Assembly: GCF_001907675.1 (NCBI RefSeq)
Contig: NZ_MPNT01000032.1
Location: 1-64,000, forward strand
Source of the DNA: Mycobacterium paraffinicum
GTDB lineage: Bacteria > Actinomycetota > Actinomycetes > Mycobacteriales > Mycobacteriaceae
Reading direction: 5' to 3'
DNA length: 64,000 bases
This document shows positions 43,656-52,268 of the stretch, piece by piece. Every line of letters starts with the position of its first letter. Position 1 is the first letter of the stretch. Under the pieces are notes generated by a model. The model made no database searches and was not told the DNA's origin. It saw nothing but the letters and a program-made list of their open reading frames with translations. The translations under genes and the position numbers were made by a program.

Positions 43656-45140
43656 ATGACCGAGGCTGTAAAGGTGCGGTTCGAGCCGAAGATGATGATC
43701 GACGGCCAGCTCGTCGATGGGCAAGCCGGCACCTTCACCAACATCAACCCGGCGACCGAGGAGCCGCTCGGGGAGGTCGCCGACGCGTCCAAGGAGGACA
43801 TGCACCGGGCGATCGACGCCGCCCGGCGCGCCTTCGACGAGAGCGACTGGTCGACCAACCGCGAACTGCGCAAGCGCTGCCTGTTGCAGCTGCACGAGGC
43901 GATCGAGTCGGAGAAGGACGAGCTGCGCGAGGAGCTGATCCTCGAGGTGGGCTCGCCCCGGGCCATCACCTTCGGGCCCCAGCTGGACGCCCCGCTGGAG
44001 GACGGGCTGAAGTATCCCGCCCGGCTGATCGACGAGTACGCCTGGGAGACCGACCTGGGTGACAAGGTGATCAGCCTGACCGGCACGCTGACCACCCGCA
44101 AGGTGTGGCGCGAGCCGGTGGGCGTCGTCGGGGCGATCGTGCCGTGGAACTTCCCGTTCGAGGTCACCCTCAACAAGCTCGGCCAGGCGCTGGGCACCGG
44201 CAACACCGTGGTGCTCAAGCCGGCACCCAACACCCCGTTCAACGCGACCCGGCTGGGCCGGCTGATCGCCGAGAAGACCGACATCCCCGCCGGTGTGGTG
44301 AACGTGGTGACCGCGTCGGATCACTTTGTGGGCGAGGAACTTACGCTCTCACCCAAGGTCGACCTGATCTCGTTCACCGGGTCGACGGTGGTCGGGCAGC
44401 GGATCATGGAAAAGGGCGCCGCCACCATGAAGCGGCTGTTCCTGGAACTGGGCGGCAAGTCGGCCACCATCGTGCTGGAGGACGCCGACTTCGCGACGGC
44501 TTGCATGGTCGGCATCGCGCCGTGCATGCACGCGGGCCAGGGTTGCGCCAACCCCACCCGGCTGCTGTTGCCGCGGTCCCGCTACGACGAGGGCGTGGAG
44601 ATCCTCAAGAACATCTACGAGAACGTGACGTGCGGCGACCCGCAGGACCCGGGAACCCTGTGCGGGCCGGTGATTTCGGAGGTGCAGCGGAAACGCGTGA
44701 TGGGCTACATCCGCAAGGGTGTCGAGGAGGGCGCCACGGCGCTGGTCGGCGGGCCCGACGCGCCCACCGGCTTCGACAAGGGATTCTATGTCAGGCCAAC
44801 GCTTTTCACCGACGTCAACAACTCCATGACGATCGCCCAGGAGGAGATCTTCGGGCCGGTGCTGGCCGTCATCCCGTTCGACGACGAGGAGGACGCGATC
44901 CGGATCGCCAACGAGAGCAAGTACGGCCTGGCGGGCAACGTGATGTCTAGCTCGCTGGAGCGTTCGCTAGCGGTGGCGCGCCGAATCCGGGCCGGCTTCA
45001 TGGGCGTCAACGGCGGCGCGCCGTACGGCGCCGACACCCCCTTCGGCGGCTACAAGTACAGCGGGGTGGGCCGCCAAAATGGTGTCGCCGGGTTCGACCA
45101 GTACACCGAGATCAAATCGGTGGCCTACCCCGCGGTGTAA
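43656..45140 (+). CDS. NAD-dependent aldehyde dehydrogenase
   Basis: A 494-residue aldehyde dehydrogenase oxidising an aldehyde to the acid: WNFPFEVTLNKLGQAL, cofactor-site FTGSTVVGQRIMEK, catalytic Glu in LELGGKSATI and Cys near 297 in GQGCANPTR, and the C-terminal PFGGYKYSGVGRQNG. ATG 43656 follows AAGAGAG. It is the last gene of the catabolic cluster, 90 bp after the P450, and ends at a long hairpin. An alcohol-aldehyde-acid route following P450 hydroxylation fits. Confidence 0.93.
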   Translation: MTEAVKVRFEPKMMIDGQLVDGQAGTFTNINPATEEPLGEVADASKEDMHRAIDAARRAFDESDWSTNRELRKRCLLQLHEAIESEKDELREELILEVGSPRAITFGPQLDAPLEDGLKYPARLIDEYAWETDLGDKVISLTGTLTTRKVWREPVGVVGAIVPWNFPFEVTLNKLGQALGTGNTVVLKPAPNTPFNATRLGRLIAEKTDIPAGVVNVVTASDHFVGEELTLSPKVDLISFTGSTVVGQRIMEKGAATMKRLFLELGGKSATIVLEDADFATACMVGIAPCMHAGQGCANPTRLLLPRSRYDEGVEILKNIYENVTCGDPQDPGTLCGPVISEVQRKRVMGYIRKGVEEGATALVGGPDAPTGFDKGFYVRPTLFTDVNNSMTIAQEEIFGPVLAVIPFDDEEDAIRIANESKYGLAGNVMSSSLERSLAVARRIRAGFMGVNGGAPYGADTPFGGYKYSGVGRQNGVAGFDQYTEIKSVAYPAV

Positions 45141-45150
45141 GGGGCCGGCT

Positions 45151-45214
45151 CGTCGAGATTGCCGTCACGGCTGCGGGTTTGGGCTCAACCGCGACCGTGG
45201 CGGCAATCTCGACG
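45151..45214. terminator. Long hairpin after the aldehyde dehydrogenase
   Basis: A 20-bp inverted repeat with one mismatch (45151-45170 with 45195-45214, arms CGTCGAGATTGCCGTCACGG and its partner) and a 24-nt loop that can pair further. It begins 11 bp after the stop codon. Because it is long and nearly perfect, it may also be a dispersed REP-like element. Confidence 0.65.
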
Positions 45215-45357
45215 CGAAACGCGTCTGGCCGCTGAACTTGATCGATGGGCGCCCCCGGCTCGACGCTGGTCCTTGACTCCCAGAAAAGAGGCGATGGCCT
45301 GGAGGAGGCCCGCCTATTGCCTGCGCGATGCAGGGCGGCGAGCCTATTGTCTAATGT

Positions 45358-45582
45358 GTGAAGAGAATTGTTGCTCGGCTGGGAGTCGCCACGATGCGAC
45401 TTGCTCCTTCGGGTGGCCGGGCCGGATTCGAGACAGTTGCGGCGATGCCGGCTTCACCCGCCCCTCGCGACGGCAGAACGGCCCATTTCGGCCCCAAGAA
45501 CTTGGAAGGAAAACGTCCTTCATCGAGCCGCGCGATCGCCAACGTCATGGTGGCCCGAGCACGATCCGATGGTGAACGATGA
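45358..45582 (+). CDS. Possible 74-residue ORF ahead of the Abi-alpha-like gene
   Basis: A GTG-started, basic 74-residue frame (MKRIVARLGVATMRLAPSGG) whose stop overlaps the next ATG by 4 bp (ATGA), the geometry of a coupled gene. There is no clear ribosome site, so it would have to be leaderless (TCTAATGT precedes it). No family is recognised. Chance overlap is possible. Confidence 0.25.
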   Translation: MKRIVARLGVATMRLAPSGGRAGFETVAAMPASPAPRDGRTAHFGPKNLEGKRPSSSRAIANVMVARARSDGER

Positions 45583-46250
45583 CCACGAACTACCTGGCAA
45601 ACTTGATGCGCGGGAGCTTCAAGATGGCCGAAGCAGTCGTGGTCGGCGGTGTGGTGCCGGCACTGTTCGAGATCGAACGCCATGTGGTCAAAGCGATCCG
45701 GCAACACCTCGAGCAGCTCGACGCGCCTGACTCGTCGGGCTCCCGGCACTCAGAGGGCGAAAAGCACGCACCGCCGCTACCGGCGACGGTCCTTGGATCG
45801 TTGCTCGAACGAGCGCTGTTCTACTCGGCCGATGACAACCGAAATGAGCTCTACAGCGCGTTGCTTCAGGCACTCGTTCCCGATGAGGCGCGCATTCTGG
45901 CTGCGGTTTCGGATGGTTCCGCCTACCCGGTGGTCCACGTGGCCGAACCAACTACTACCGGGAGCAACGTCACGGTATTGGCCAACGCATCGTCTGTCGG
46001 TCGCGTTGCGGGTGTATCGCTGCCCTCCTATACGCCGCTCTACCTGACCCGGATGTTGCAGGCGGGCTTGGTCGCGATCGGACCGGAAGGGCCCAGCACC
46101 ATGGCGAACGACTACGAGGTGCTGCTTGCCGATGACGCGGTGAACCTGGCTCAAGTCAAAGCGCGCCGCGGTATGCGCGGCGCAAAGGTAACGAGGCGCA
46201 CAGTGAGCATCACCGCACTGGGCCGGGAAGTATGGGAAGCGGCGAAGTGA
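45579..46250 (+). CDS. Abi-alpha-like (DUF4393-type) protein
   Basis: A 223-residue protein: a short hydrophobic N-terminus (MAEAVVVGGVVPALFEIERH), a variable linker, and a helical core with LERALFYSADDNRNELYSAL and ALVPDEARILAAVSDGSAYP, reminiscent of DUF4393/Abi-alpha proteins where LLaxAMD...LSPDEAxIL is typical. Some family members are linked to abortive infection; that role is not proven here. The C-terminal KVTRRTVSITALGREVWEAA reads like a winged helix end. It overlaps the DUF445 gene by 4 bp, so the two act together. Confidence 0.6.
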   Translation: MTTNYLANLMRGSFKMAEAVVVGGVVPALFEIERHVVKAIRQHLEQLDAPDSSGSRHSEGEKHAPPLPATVLGSLLERALFYSADDNRNELYSALLQALVPDEARILAAVSDGSAYPVVHVAEPTTTGSNVTVLANASSVGRVAGVSLPSYTPLYLTRMLQAGLVAIGPEGPSTMANDYEVLLADDAVNLAQVKARRGMRGAKVTRRTVSITALGREVWEAAK

Positions 46251-47497
46251 AAATCGACATCGACGTCGACCTGGGCAACATCTTCGTTCACCCCGCATGG
46301 GTTTACATTTCAATACCGCTCGGCGCGGCATTGATCGGTTGGGCGACGAAGATCCTCGCCCTCAAAATGATGTTCTATCCGTTGGAGTTCAAGGGCATAA
46401 GGCCGTTTCTCGGCTGGCAGGGACAGATTCCACGAATGGCGCCCAAGGTGGCCGCCACAATGGTCGATACGATGATGTCCGACATCATCGAACCCCAGGA
46501 GCTCTTTGACCAGTTGGATCCCGACGAGCTCGTCAAAGAACTCGGAGAACCGCTGCGGGCCGCCACAACCGAGATTGTCGACGCGATAATGATGTCTTTC
46601 CAACCTCAGCTGTGGCGGGCGACTCCCGACCAGGTCAAGGATTTGATCGTCATCGGTGTGGAAGCACGCATGCCGGCGGCCTCGCGCGAAATGTTTGATC
46701 AGTTCAAGGATCAACTCGATCAGTTTTTCGACGTCAAGCACATGGTCGTCACCAAGATGGTCACCGATAAGGCAAGGCTCGTTAAGGTATTCGAGGACAT
46801 GGGCGGAACGGCGTTCAAGTTCTTCGTCAAAGCCGGACTCATATTCGGATTCATCATCGGCCTGATCCAGGCGATCTCTTTCGGCTTGACCGGATGGTCG
46901 TGGACGTTGCCCGCGTTCGGTCTGCTCACCGGCGGCCTTACCGACTACTTAGCCCTACAGATGATCTTCCGGCCGATCGAACGGCGGACAGTGTTTCCCG
47001 GTTTCAAGTGGCAGGGCGTATTCCAGGCCAGCCGCGACGAGGTCATTCGCAACTACTCGGAGTTGATGGCCCGGGAAATCTTCACCGCACAGGCCATCCT
47101 GGAAAGCCTGCTGACCGGTCCGATGTCGGACAGGTTTTTCGACGCGATCCAAACCGAAATCCACCAAACCATTGACAAGCAAATGGGTTTCGCGGCCCGC
47201 ATCATCAGTGCTGTCGGCGGCCGCAAATATCGGGAGATGAAGCAGCAGATCGCCGACATCGTCATCAAGAAACTGCCGGAAAACATAGGCTATGCCGAGA
47301 AATACTTTGCCGAGCGGATCAATCTGGAAGAAATCATGGTCGAGAAGATGAGCCAGATGGATGCGCAGCAGTTCGAGAATCTCCTACGCCCCATATTCAA
47401 GGACGACGAGTGGATCATCATCGTCGTCGGCGCGGCGCTGGGATTCCTGGTCGGGTTGGCCCAAGAAGAAATTATCCTCGCGCTGGTTGCACGATAA
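46247..47497 (+). CDS. DUF445-family membrane protein
   Basis: A 416-residue protein of the DUF445 (YheB/YjiN-like) family: an N-terminal membrane helix (WVYISIPLGAALIGWATKIL), a soluble helical domain, a second helix pair (FFVKAGLIFGFIIGLIQAIS and LPAFGLLTGGLTDYLALQMI), a second soluble domain, and a final helix (IIIVVGAALGFLVGLAQEEI). The NP-K/TD-L motif of the family appears twice, in ATKILALKMMFYPLE and TDYLALQMIFRPIE. GTG 46247 overlaps the upstream stop (GTGA); ATG 46232 is possible. Function unknown. Confidence 0.8.
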   Translation: MKIDIDVDLGNIFVHPAWVYISIPLGAALIGWATKILALKMMFYPLEFKGIRPFLGWQGQIPRMAPKVAATMVDTMMSDIIEPQELFDQLDPDELVKELGEPLRAATTEIVDAIMMSFQPQLWRATPDQVKDLIVIGVEARMPAASREMFDQFKDQLDQFFDVKHMVVTKMVTDKARLVKVFEDMGGTAFKFFVKAGLIFGFIIGLIQAISFGLTGWSWTLPAFGLLTGGLTDYLALQMIFRPIERRTVFPGFKWQGVFQASRDEVIRNYSELMAREIFTAQAILESLLTGPMSDRFFDAIQTEIHQTIDKQMGFAARIISAVGGRKYREMKQQIADIVIKKLPENIGYAEKYFAERINLEEIMVEKMSQMDAQQFENLLRPIFKDDEWIIIVVGAALGFLVGLAQEEIILALVAR

Positions 47498-47660
47498 GCG
47501 CGTCAACCGCACGCCCGTCCGCGGTCGATGGTGAGGAGACAGGACTCGGGGCACGTGTCCGCCAGCCTTGGATCGGCGAGCTCTTCGATCGTTCGTCGCG
47601 TGCCGCGCGGCGGCGTCACCCAGTCGGGCAGAGCGACGGGGGGTGGCTTGCTTCATCTGG

Positions 47661-47692
47661 TCGACAAGTTAAAATTTATGTGGCATAGATAA
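47661..47692 (+). promoter_or_regulatory. Candidate sigma-A-type promoter
   Basis: An AT-rich island (GTTAAAATTTATGTGGCATA) with TCGACA as -35 and TAGATA as -10, about 17 bp apart, in an otherwise GC-rich gap. It would drive the small ORF and epimerase. Confidence 0.4.
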
Positions 47693-47768
47693 TGTTCGGA
47701 CAGTACCGCCTCGCTCACGGGGGCCAGACGACGCGGGGGCGAGTGGACGTAATGCGTAAAGGAAAGCG

Positions 47769-47948
47769 ATGGCCGATTACAAGTACCCGTTCGTCGAGCG
47801 GTGCGACGACGCACCGGTAGCGCTTTGGACATCGCTGGGCGATTCCGTGGCGAATATCCGGACTCGGGCACCGTCGATCTGCGCTGACGAACTGGCGGCG
47901 GCGACAACGGGATCCGTTGTGACAAAAACGTATTCGTTGCATGGCTGA
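47769..47948 (+). CDS. Small protein coupled to the epimerase
   Basis: A 59-residue frame starting MADYKYPFVERCDDAPVALW and ending TKTYSLHG. AAAGGAAAG is 3-9 nt before the ATG, and the stop TGA overlaps the epimerase ATG by 8 bp, so translation would be coupled. Codon use is mycobacterial. No domain or signal peptide is seen. The strong ribosome site and overlap are the evidence; conservation has not been checked. Confidence 0.5.
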   Translation: MADYKYPFVERCDDAPVALWTSLGDSVANIRTRAPSICADELAAATTGSVVTKTYSLHG

Positions 47949-49062
47949 ATTTGGTTCCGCGGCCCCCGGAGATGGCGAAAGGGAATCTTCGCCGACCGCC
48001 TCGGAGACTGTGCTGGTCACTGGCGCCTTCGGCCTGGTCGGTACCGCGACGATCAGGCGGTTGGCCGAAGACGGTCGTCGGGTCGTCGCGACCGATCTCG
48101 AGACGCCCGCGTATGTCAAGGCGGCCAAGAAGCTACCGGCCGGCGTTGAAGTTCGCTGGGCCGACCTGACCGACCGGGCCCAGGTTGACGAGCTGCTCGG
48201 CAGCGTAGCACCGACGGCGATCATCCATCTGGTAGGCATGATCGCGCCCGCCATCTATAAGAATCCCCAGCTCGGCCGAGCGGTCAACGTCGGTATCACC
48301 CGCTCGCTGCTGGCGGCCGCACAGGCCCAGGCCACACCGCCAAGGTTCGTTCACGCGTCCAGCGTCGCGGTGTTCGGCCCGCGAAACCCGCATCGTTATT
48401 CCGACCGGGCGCGAGCGGACTCACCGACATGCCCCAACGACATCTACGGGGCAACGAAATTGGAGGCCGAAGAACTGGTTCGTTCGTGTTCCCTGGAGTG
48501 GGTGATCCTGCGCCTGGGTGGGGTGATCAGCACTCGTTTGACCTCGATGCTGAGCAGTTGGGACGTCGTCTTCTTCGAAAGCGCGTTACCGGCGGACGGC
48601 CGTATCCATACCGTCGACGTGCGTGACGCGGCCAAAGCATTCGCCACGGCGACCACGGCCGACGTCGCCGGCCAGATCTTGCTCATCGGTGGCGACGATT
48701 CACATCTGCTGCGGTACTCCGACGCCGGTCACGACATGACGGAGGCGGTCGGATTGGGCGGCGCGCTGCCACCCGGCCGACCCGGCGACCCCAACAATGA
48801 CCTGAACTGGTTCGCCACCGACTGGATGGACGCCGGCCCCGCCCAAGAATATCTTGCGTTCCAACACTATTCGTGGCCCGCCATCCTGGCTGAAATCCGT
48901 GCACAACTAGGCTGGAAGCGCCAGCTGTTGCGGCCATTCGTACCGATAGTGCGCGCCATCCTGACCCGGCGGTCGGCATACCACGGCCGGCCGGGAACGT
49001 ACGCCGATCCGTGGGCGGTCATTCGAAGTCGGCTGGGCGACCCAAGTCCCGAAAGCCACTAG
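47941..49062 (+). CDS. NAD-dependent epimerase/dehydratase (extended SDR)
   Basis: A 373-residue extended SDR: cofactor motif VLVTGAFGLVGTATIRRLAE after a 22-residue hydrophilic start, VATDLETP, catalytic-region Ser in VHASSVAVFG and Tyr-Lys in IYGATKLEAEEL. Family members act on nucleotide sugars or sterols; no sugar-pathway genes are next to it. ATG 47941 overlaps the 59-residue ORF. The thiolase follows after 231 bp. Confidence 0.85.
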   Translation: MAEFGSAAPGDGERESSPTASETVLVTGAFGLVGTATIRRLAEDGRRVVATDLETPAYVKAAKKLPAGVEVRWADLTDRAQVDELLGSVAPTAIIHLVGMIAPAIYKNPQLGRAVNVGITRSLLAAAQAQATPPRFVHASSVAVFGPRNPHRYSDRARADSPTCPNDIYGATKLEAEELVRSCSLEWVILRLGGVISTRLTSMLSSWDVVFFESALPADGRIHTVDVRDAAKAFATATTADVAGQILLIGGDDSHLLRYSDAGHDMTEAVGLGGALPPGRPGDPNNDLNWFATDWMDAGPAQEYLAFQHYSWPAILAEIRAQLGWKRQLLRPFVPIVRAILTRRSAYHGRPGTYADPWAVIRSRLGDPSPESH

Positions 49063-49293
49063 CGATCGGTCCGATTCGACAACAGCTTTATGGCCAACAG
49101 CTGCACCGTGGGGCAAATTTCCGGCTCGGCGCGGCGCCGGACGGACGGGCGGCGAAGGGCCGAACCGGTGCGCGAACCCAGACCCGCGCCGCCTGTTCGC
49201 CCCAGAGCAACCCCGGCCGCTGACCTCCCAACCCCTTGGTTGACAATCGACGCAAAGCTTTATGAGGCTCGACCCGTCAAAGGAGACACCACC

Positions 49294-50442
49294 ATGGCTG
49301 AAGCCGTCATCGTCGAGGCAGTGCGATCACCGATCGGGAAGCGCAACGGCGGGTTGTCCGGCGTCCACCCGGCCGACTTGTCCGCGCAGGTGCTCAACGG
49401 CCTCGTCGACAAGGCCGGCGTCGACCCCGGCCTTGTCGACGACGTGATCTGGGGCTGCGTGATGCAGGCCGGCGAGCAGGCCCTCGACATCGGCCGCACC
49501 GCCCTGCTGGCCGCCGGCTGGCCGGAATCCGTTCCCGGTGTGACCGTCGACCGCCAGTGCGGCTCGAGCCAGCAGTCGATCCACTTCGCGGCCGCCGGCG
49601 TGGTGGCCGGGCACTACGACGTCGTCGTCGCCGGTGGGGTGGAGTCGATGTCGCGCACCCCGATGGGGTCGTCGCTGGCCAACGGCGGGCGCCCCTACCC
49701 CAAGACCTTCCTGGACCGCTACGAGGGCCAGATCCCCAACCAGGGCATCGGCGCCGAGATGATCGCCGAGCGGTGGGGATTCGACCGCACCGCGCTGGAC
49801 GAGTTCTCCCTGGGCTCACACGAAAAGGCGGCTGCCGCACAGGATTCCGGTGCGTTTGACGACCAGATCGTCGGCATCAAGGATCAGGACGGCAACGTGG
49901 TGCTCAAGGACGAGGGTATCCGTCGCGGCACCCCGATGGAGAAGATGGCGTCGCTGAAGCCGGCGTTCAAGGAAGACGGCGTGATCCACGCCGGCAACTC
50001 CTCGCAGATCTCCGATGGCTCGGCCGCGATCCTGTTCATGTCGGCCGAGAAGGCCAAGGAGCTTGGCCTGAAGCCGATCGCGAAGGTGCACACCGCGACG
50101 CTGGCCGGGGCCGACCCGGTCATCATGCTGACCGCGCCGATCCCCGCCACCCAGAAGGTGCTCAAGCGCTCCGGCCTGTCCATCGACGACATCGGCGCCT
50201 ACGAGGTCAACGAGGCGTTCGCGCCGGTGCCGCTGGCGTGGCTGAAGGACATCGGCGCCGACGAGAAGAAGCTCAACCCCAACGGCGGCGCCATCGCGCT
50301 GGGGCACCCGCTCGGCGGCTCGGGCGCCCGGATCATGACGACGCTGCTGTACCACATGCGGGACAAGGGAATTCGTTACGGCCTGCAGACCATGTGCGAG
50401 GGTGGCGGCCAGGCCAACGCCACCATCGTGGAATTGTTGTGA
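49294..50442 (+). CDS. Thiolase (acetyl-CoA acetyltransferase family)
   Basis: A 382-residue degradative-type thiolase that splits a 3-ketoacyl-CoA, releasing acetyl- or propionyl-CoA. Catalytic Cys89 in DRQCGSSQQS, the NEAFAPVPL loop, His in ALGHPLGGSGARI, and the second Cys in TMCEGGGQANATI. CAAAGGAGAC lies 8 nt before ATG 49294. It overlaps the crotonase gene by 4 bp (GTGA). In H37Rv this position holds only a fragment (Rv1135A), as I recall, disrupted beside PPE16. Confidence 0.93.
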   Translation: MAEAVIVEAVRSPIGKRNGGLSGVHPADLSAQVLNGLVDKAGVDPGLVDDVIWGCVMQAGEQALDIGRTALLAAGWPESVPGVTVDRQCGSSQQSIHFAAAGVVAGHYDVVVAGGVESMSRTPMGSSLANGGRPYPKTFLDRYEGQIPNQGIGAEMIAERWGFDRTALDEFSLGSHEKAAAAQDSGAFDDQIVGIKDQDGNVVLKDEGIRRGTPMEKMASLKPAFKEDGVIHAGNSSQISDGSAAILFMSAEKAKELGLKPIAKVHTATLAGADPVIMLTAPIPATQKVLKRSGLSIDDIGAYEVNEAFAPVPLAWLKDIGADEKKLNPNGGAIALGHPLGGSGARIMTTLLYHMRDKGIRYGLQTMCEGGGQANATIVELL

Positions 50443-51242
50443 CGGACGTCGACACCGCGGCGCGCGGCGCGCTGACCGAGCGCCGCGGCAACGTCATGGT
50501 GATCACCATCAACCGGCCGGAAGCCCGCAACGCGGTCAACGGTGCCGTCAGCATCGGCGTCGGCGACGCGCTGGAAGAAGCCCAACGGGATCGCGAGGTT
50601 CGGGCGGTGGTGATCACCGGCGCGGGCGACAAGTCGTTCTGCGCCGGGGCCGACCTCAAGGCGATCTCCCGCCGGGAGAACCTGTACCACCCCGACCATC
50701 CCGAGTGGGGCTTTGCCGGCTACGTGCACCACTTCATCGACAAACCCACGATCGCGGCGGTCAACGGAACCGCACTGGGCGGCGGCACCGAGCTGGCGCT
50801 GGCCAGCGACCTGGTGGTGGCCGACGAGCGGGCCCGGTTCGGGCTTCCGGAGGTCAAGCGGGGACTCATCGCCGCCGCCGGCGGCGTCTTCCGGATCGTG
50901 CAGCAGCTCCCGCGCAAGGTGGCGATGGAGCTGCTGTTGACCGGCGAACCGATCACCGCCGCCGACGCCCTCGAATGGGGCCTGATCAACCAGGTGGTCA
51001 AGGAGGGCACGGTGCTGGAAGCCGCGCTGGCGCTGGCCGCGCGGGTGACGGTGAACGCGCCGCTGTCGGTGCAGGCCAGCAAGCGCATCGCCTACGGGGT
51101 CGACGACGGTGTCATCACCGACGAAGAGGCGGGCTGGGCGCGGACCATGGAGGAGATGCGCAGCCTGATCAGGTCGGAGGACGCCAAGGAGGGCCCGCTG
51201 GCGTTCGCAGAGAAGCGTGAGCCGGTCTGGAAGGCGCGCTAG
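50439..51242 (+). CDS. Enoyl-CoA hydratase/isomerase (crotonase family)
   Basis: A 267-residue crotonase: oxyanion-hole segments GAGDKSFCAGADLKAI and NGTALGGGTELALASD, and GLPEVKRGLIAAAGGVFRI with an acidic residue at the catalytic Glu position. It hydrates or isomerises enoyl-CoA thioesters and is translated with the thiolase, giving two successive beta-oxidation steps. GTG 50439 overlaps the thiolase stop. H37Rv has only a shortened Rv1136 here. Confidence 0.92.
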   Translation: MTDVDTAARGALTERRGNVMVITINRPEARNAVNGAVSIGVGDALEEAQRDREVRAVVITGAGDKSFCAGADLKAISRRENLYHPDHPEWGFAGYVHHFIDKPTIAAVNGTALGGGTELALASDLVVADERARFGLPEVKRGLIAAAGGVFRIVQQLPRKVAMELLLTGEPITAADALEWGLINQVVKEGTVLEAALALAARVTVNAPLSVQASKRIAYGVDDGVITDEEAGWARTMEEMRSLIRSEDAKEGPLAFAEKREPVWKAR

Positions 51243-51251
51243 GGCATAGGC

Positions 51252-52268
51252 CTACGTCGCCAGGACGTTCACCCCGCGCTGGAAGGCCGCGGGCAACAGC
51301 GTGCACGCCGGCACGATCGCGCGGCGCGTGATCGGCGGGGCGCTGGCCAGCACCAGTGCGCGGGTGAGCAGACGGTAGTTGCGGGTAATCCGTTGCCACG
51401 CAAGCTCATACGACGACGGTGTCTCGTCGACGATGGCGGCGACGGCCGCGGCCGCTTGCTTGACCGCCAGGCTGATGCCCTCACCGGTCAGCGCGTCCTC
51501 GTAGCCCGCCGCGTCGCCCACCAACAGCACGCGCCCCGCGACCCGGCGGGAAACCACCTGCCGCAACGGGCCGCAGCCGCGCGCGGCGCCGCGGGCGGCG
51601 CCGCCCAGCTGGCGGGCCAGGCCGGGGAACCAGTCGAGGTCGGGCCGGCCGCGCGACAGGATCGCCACGCCCACCAGATCGGGCTCCACCGGCGTCACGT
51701 ACGCCTCGCCCAACCGCGACCAATGAACCTCGACGAACTCCGACCAGGCCGGCACCCGGAAGTGCCAGCGCACCCCGTAGCGCCGCGGCGTTCCGGCCGC
51801 CGCCGTGATCCCCACGGATCGCCTGACCTGTGAGTGCAGTCCGTCGGCCGCCACCAACCATCTCGCGCGCACGCCGGCGGCCGTCACCCCGTGGGCGTCC
51901 TGTTGCACGGTGGTCACCCGCGCCCGAAGCCATTCGGTGTCTTGCTCTTTGGCGCGCGCGGCCAGCGCCGCGTGCAGCGTGGTGCGTCGCACGCCCCGGC
52001 CCGGGCCGCCGCGAAACCGCGCCTCGGCGCGGCGGTGTTCGCTGACGTAGGCGATTCCGTGAAAGGGCATGCCGGCCGGGTCGACGCCCAGCGACGTCAG
52101 CTCGGCCAGCCCGCCGGGCATCAGGCCTTCACCGCACGCCTTGTCGATCGGGCCCTCACGCGGGTCGGCGACGATCACCGAAAGTCCGTGGCGCCGAGCG
52201 TGTAACGCCGTGGCCAGGCCGCCCGGCCCGCCGCCGACGATCAACAGGTCGGTGTCGAAGTCGCTCAC
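51252..52268 (-). CDS. FAD-dependent oxidoreductase, geranylgeranyl-reductase-like
   Basis: A 338-residue flavoprotein: FAD Rossmann LLIVGGGPGGLATALHARRH, WLVAADGLHSQVRRSVG, and the ribityl-binding GRVLLVGDAAGYEDALTGEG. Such proteins are annotated as geranylgeranyl reductases or p-hydroxybenzoate-hydroxylase-type monooxygenases. GTG 52268 overlaps the upstream methyltransferase stop by 4 bp (GTGA), so the pair acts together; the same pair occurs as Rv1138c-Rv1139c. A similar methyltransferase/monooxygenase pair modifies alkylresorcinols in other bacteria. Confidence 0.85.
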   Translation of the reverse strand: MSDFDTDLLIVGGGPGGLATALHARRHGLSVIVADPREGPIDKACGEGLMPGGLAELTSLGVDPAGMPFHGIAYVSEHRRAEARFRGGPGRGVRRTTLHAALAARAKEQDTEWLRARVTTVQQDAHGVTAAGVRARWLVAADGLHSQVRRSVGITAAAGTPRRYGVRWHFRVPAWSEFVEVHWSRLGEAYVTPVEPDLVGVAILSRGRPDLDWFPGLARQLGGAARGAARGCGPLRQVVSRRVAGRVLLVGDAAGYEDALTGEGISLAVKQAAAAVAAIVDETPSSYELAWQRITRNYRLLTRALVLASAPPITRRAIVPACTLLPAAFQRGVNVLAT

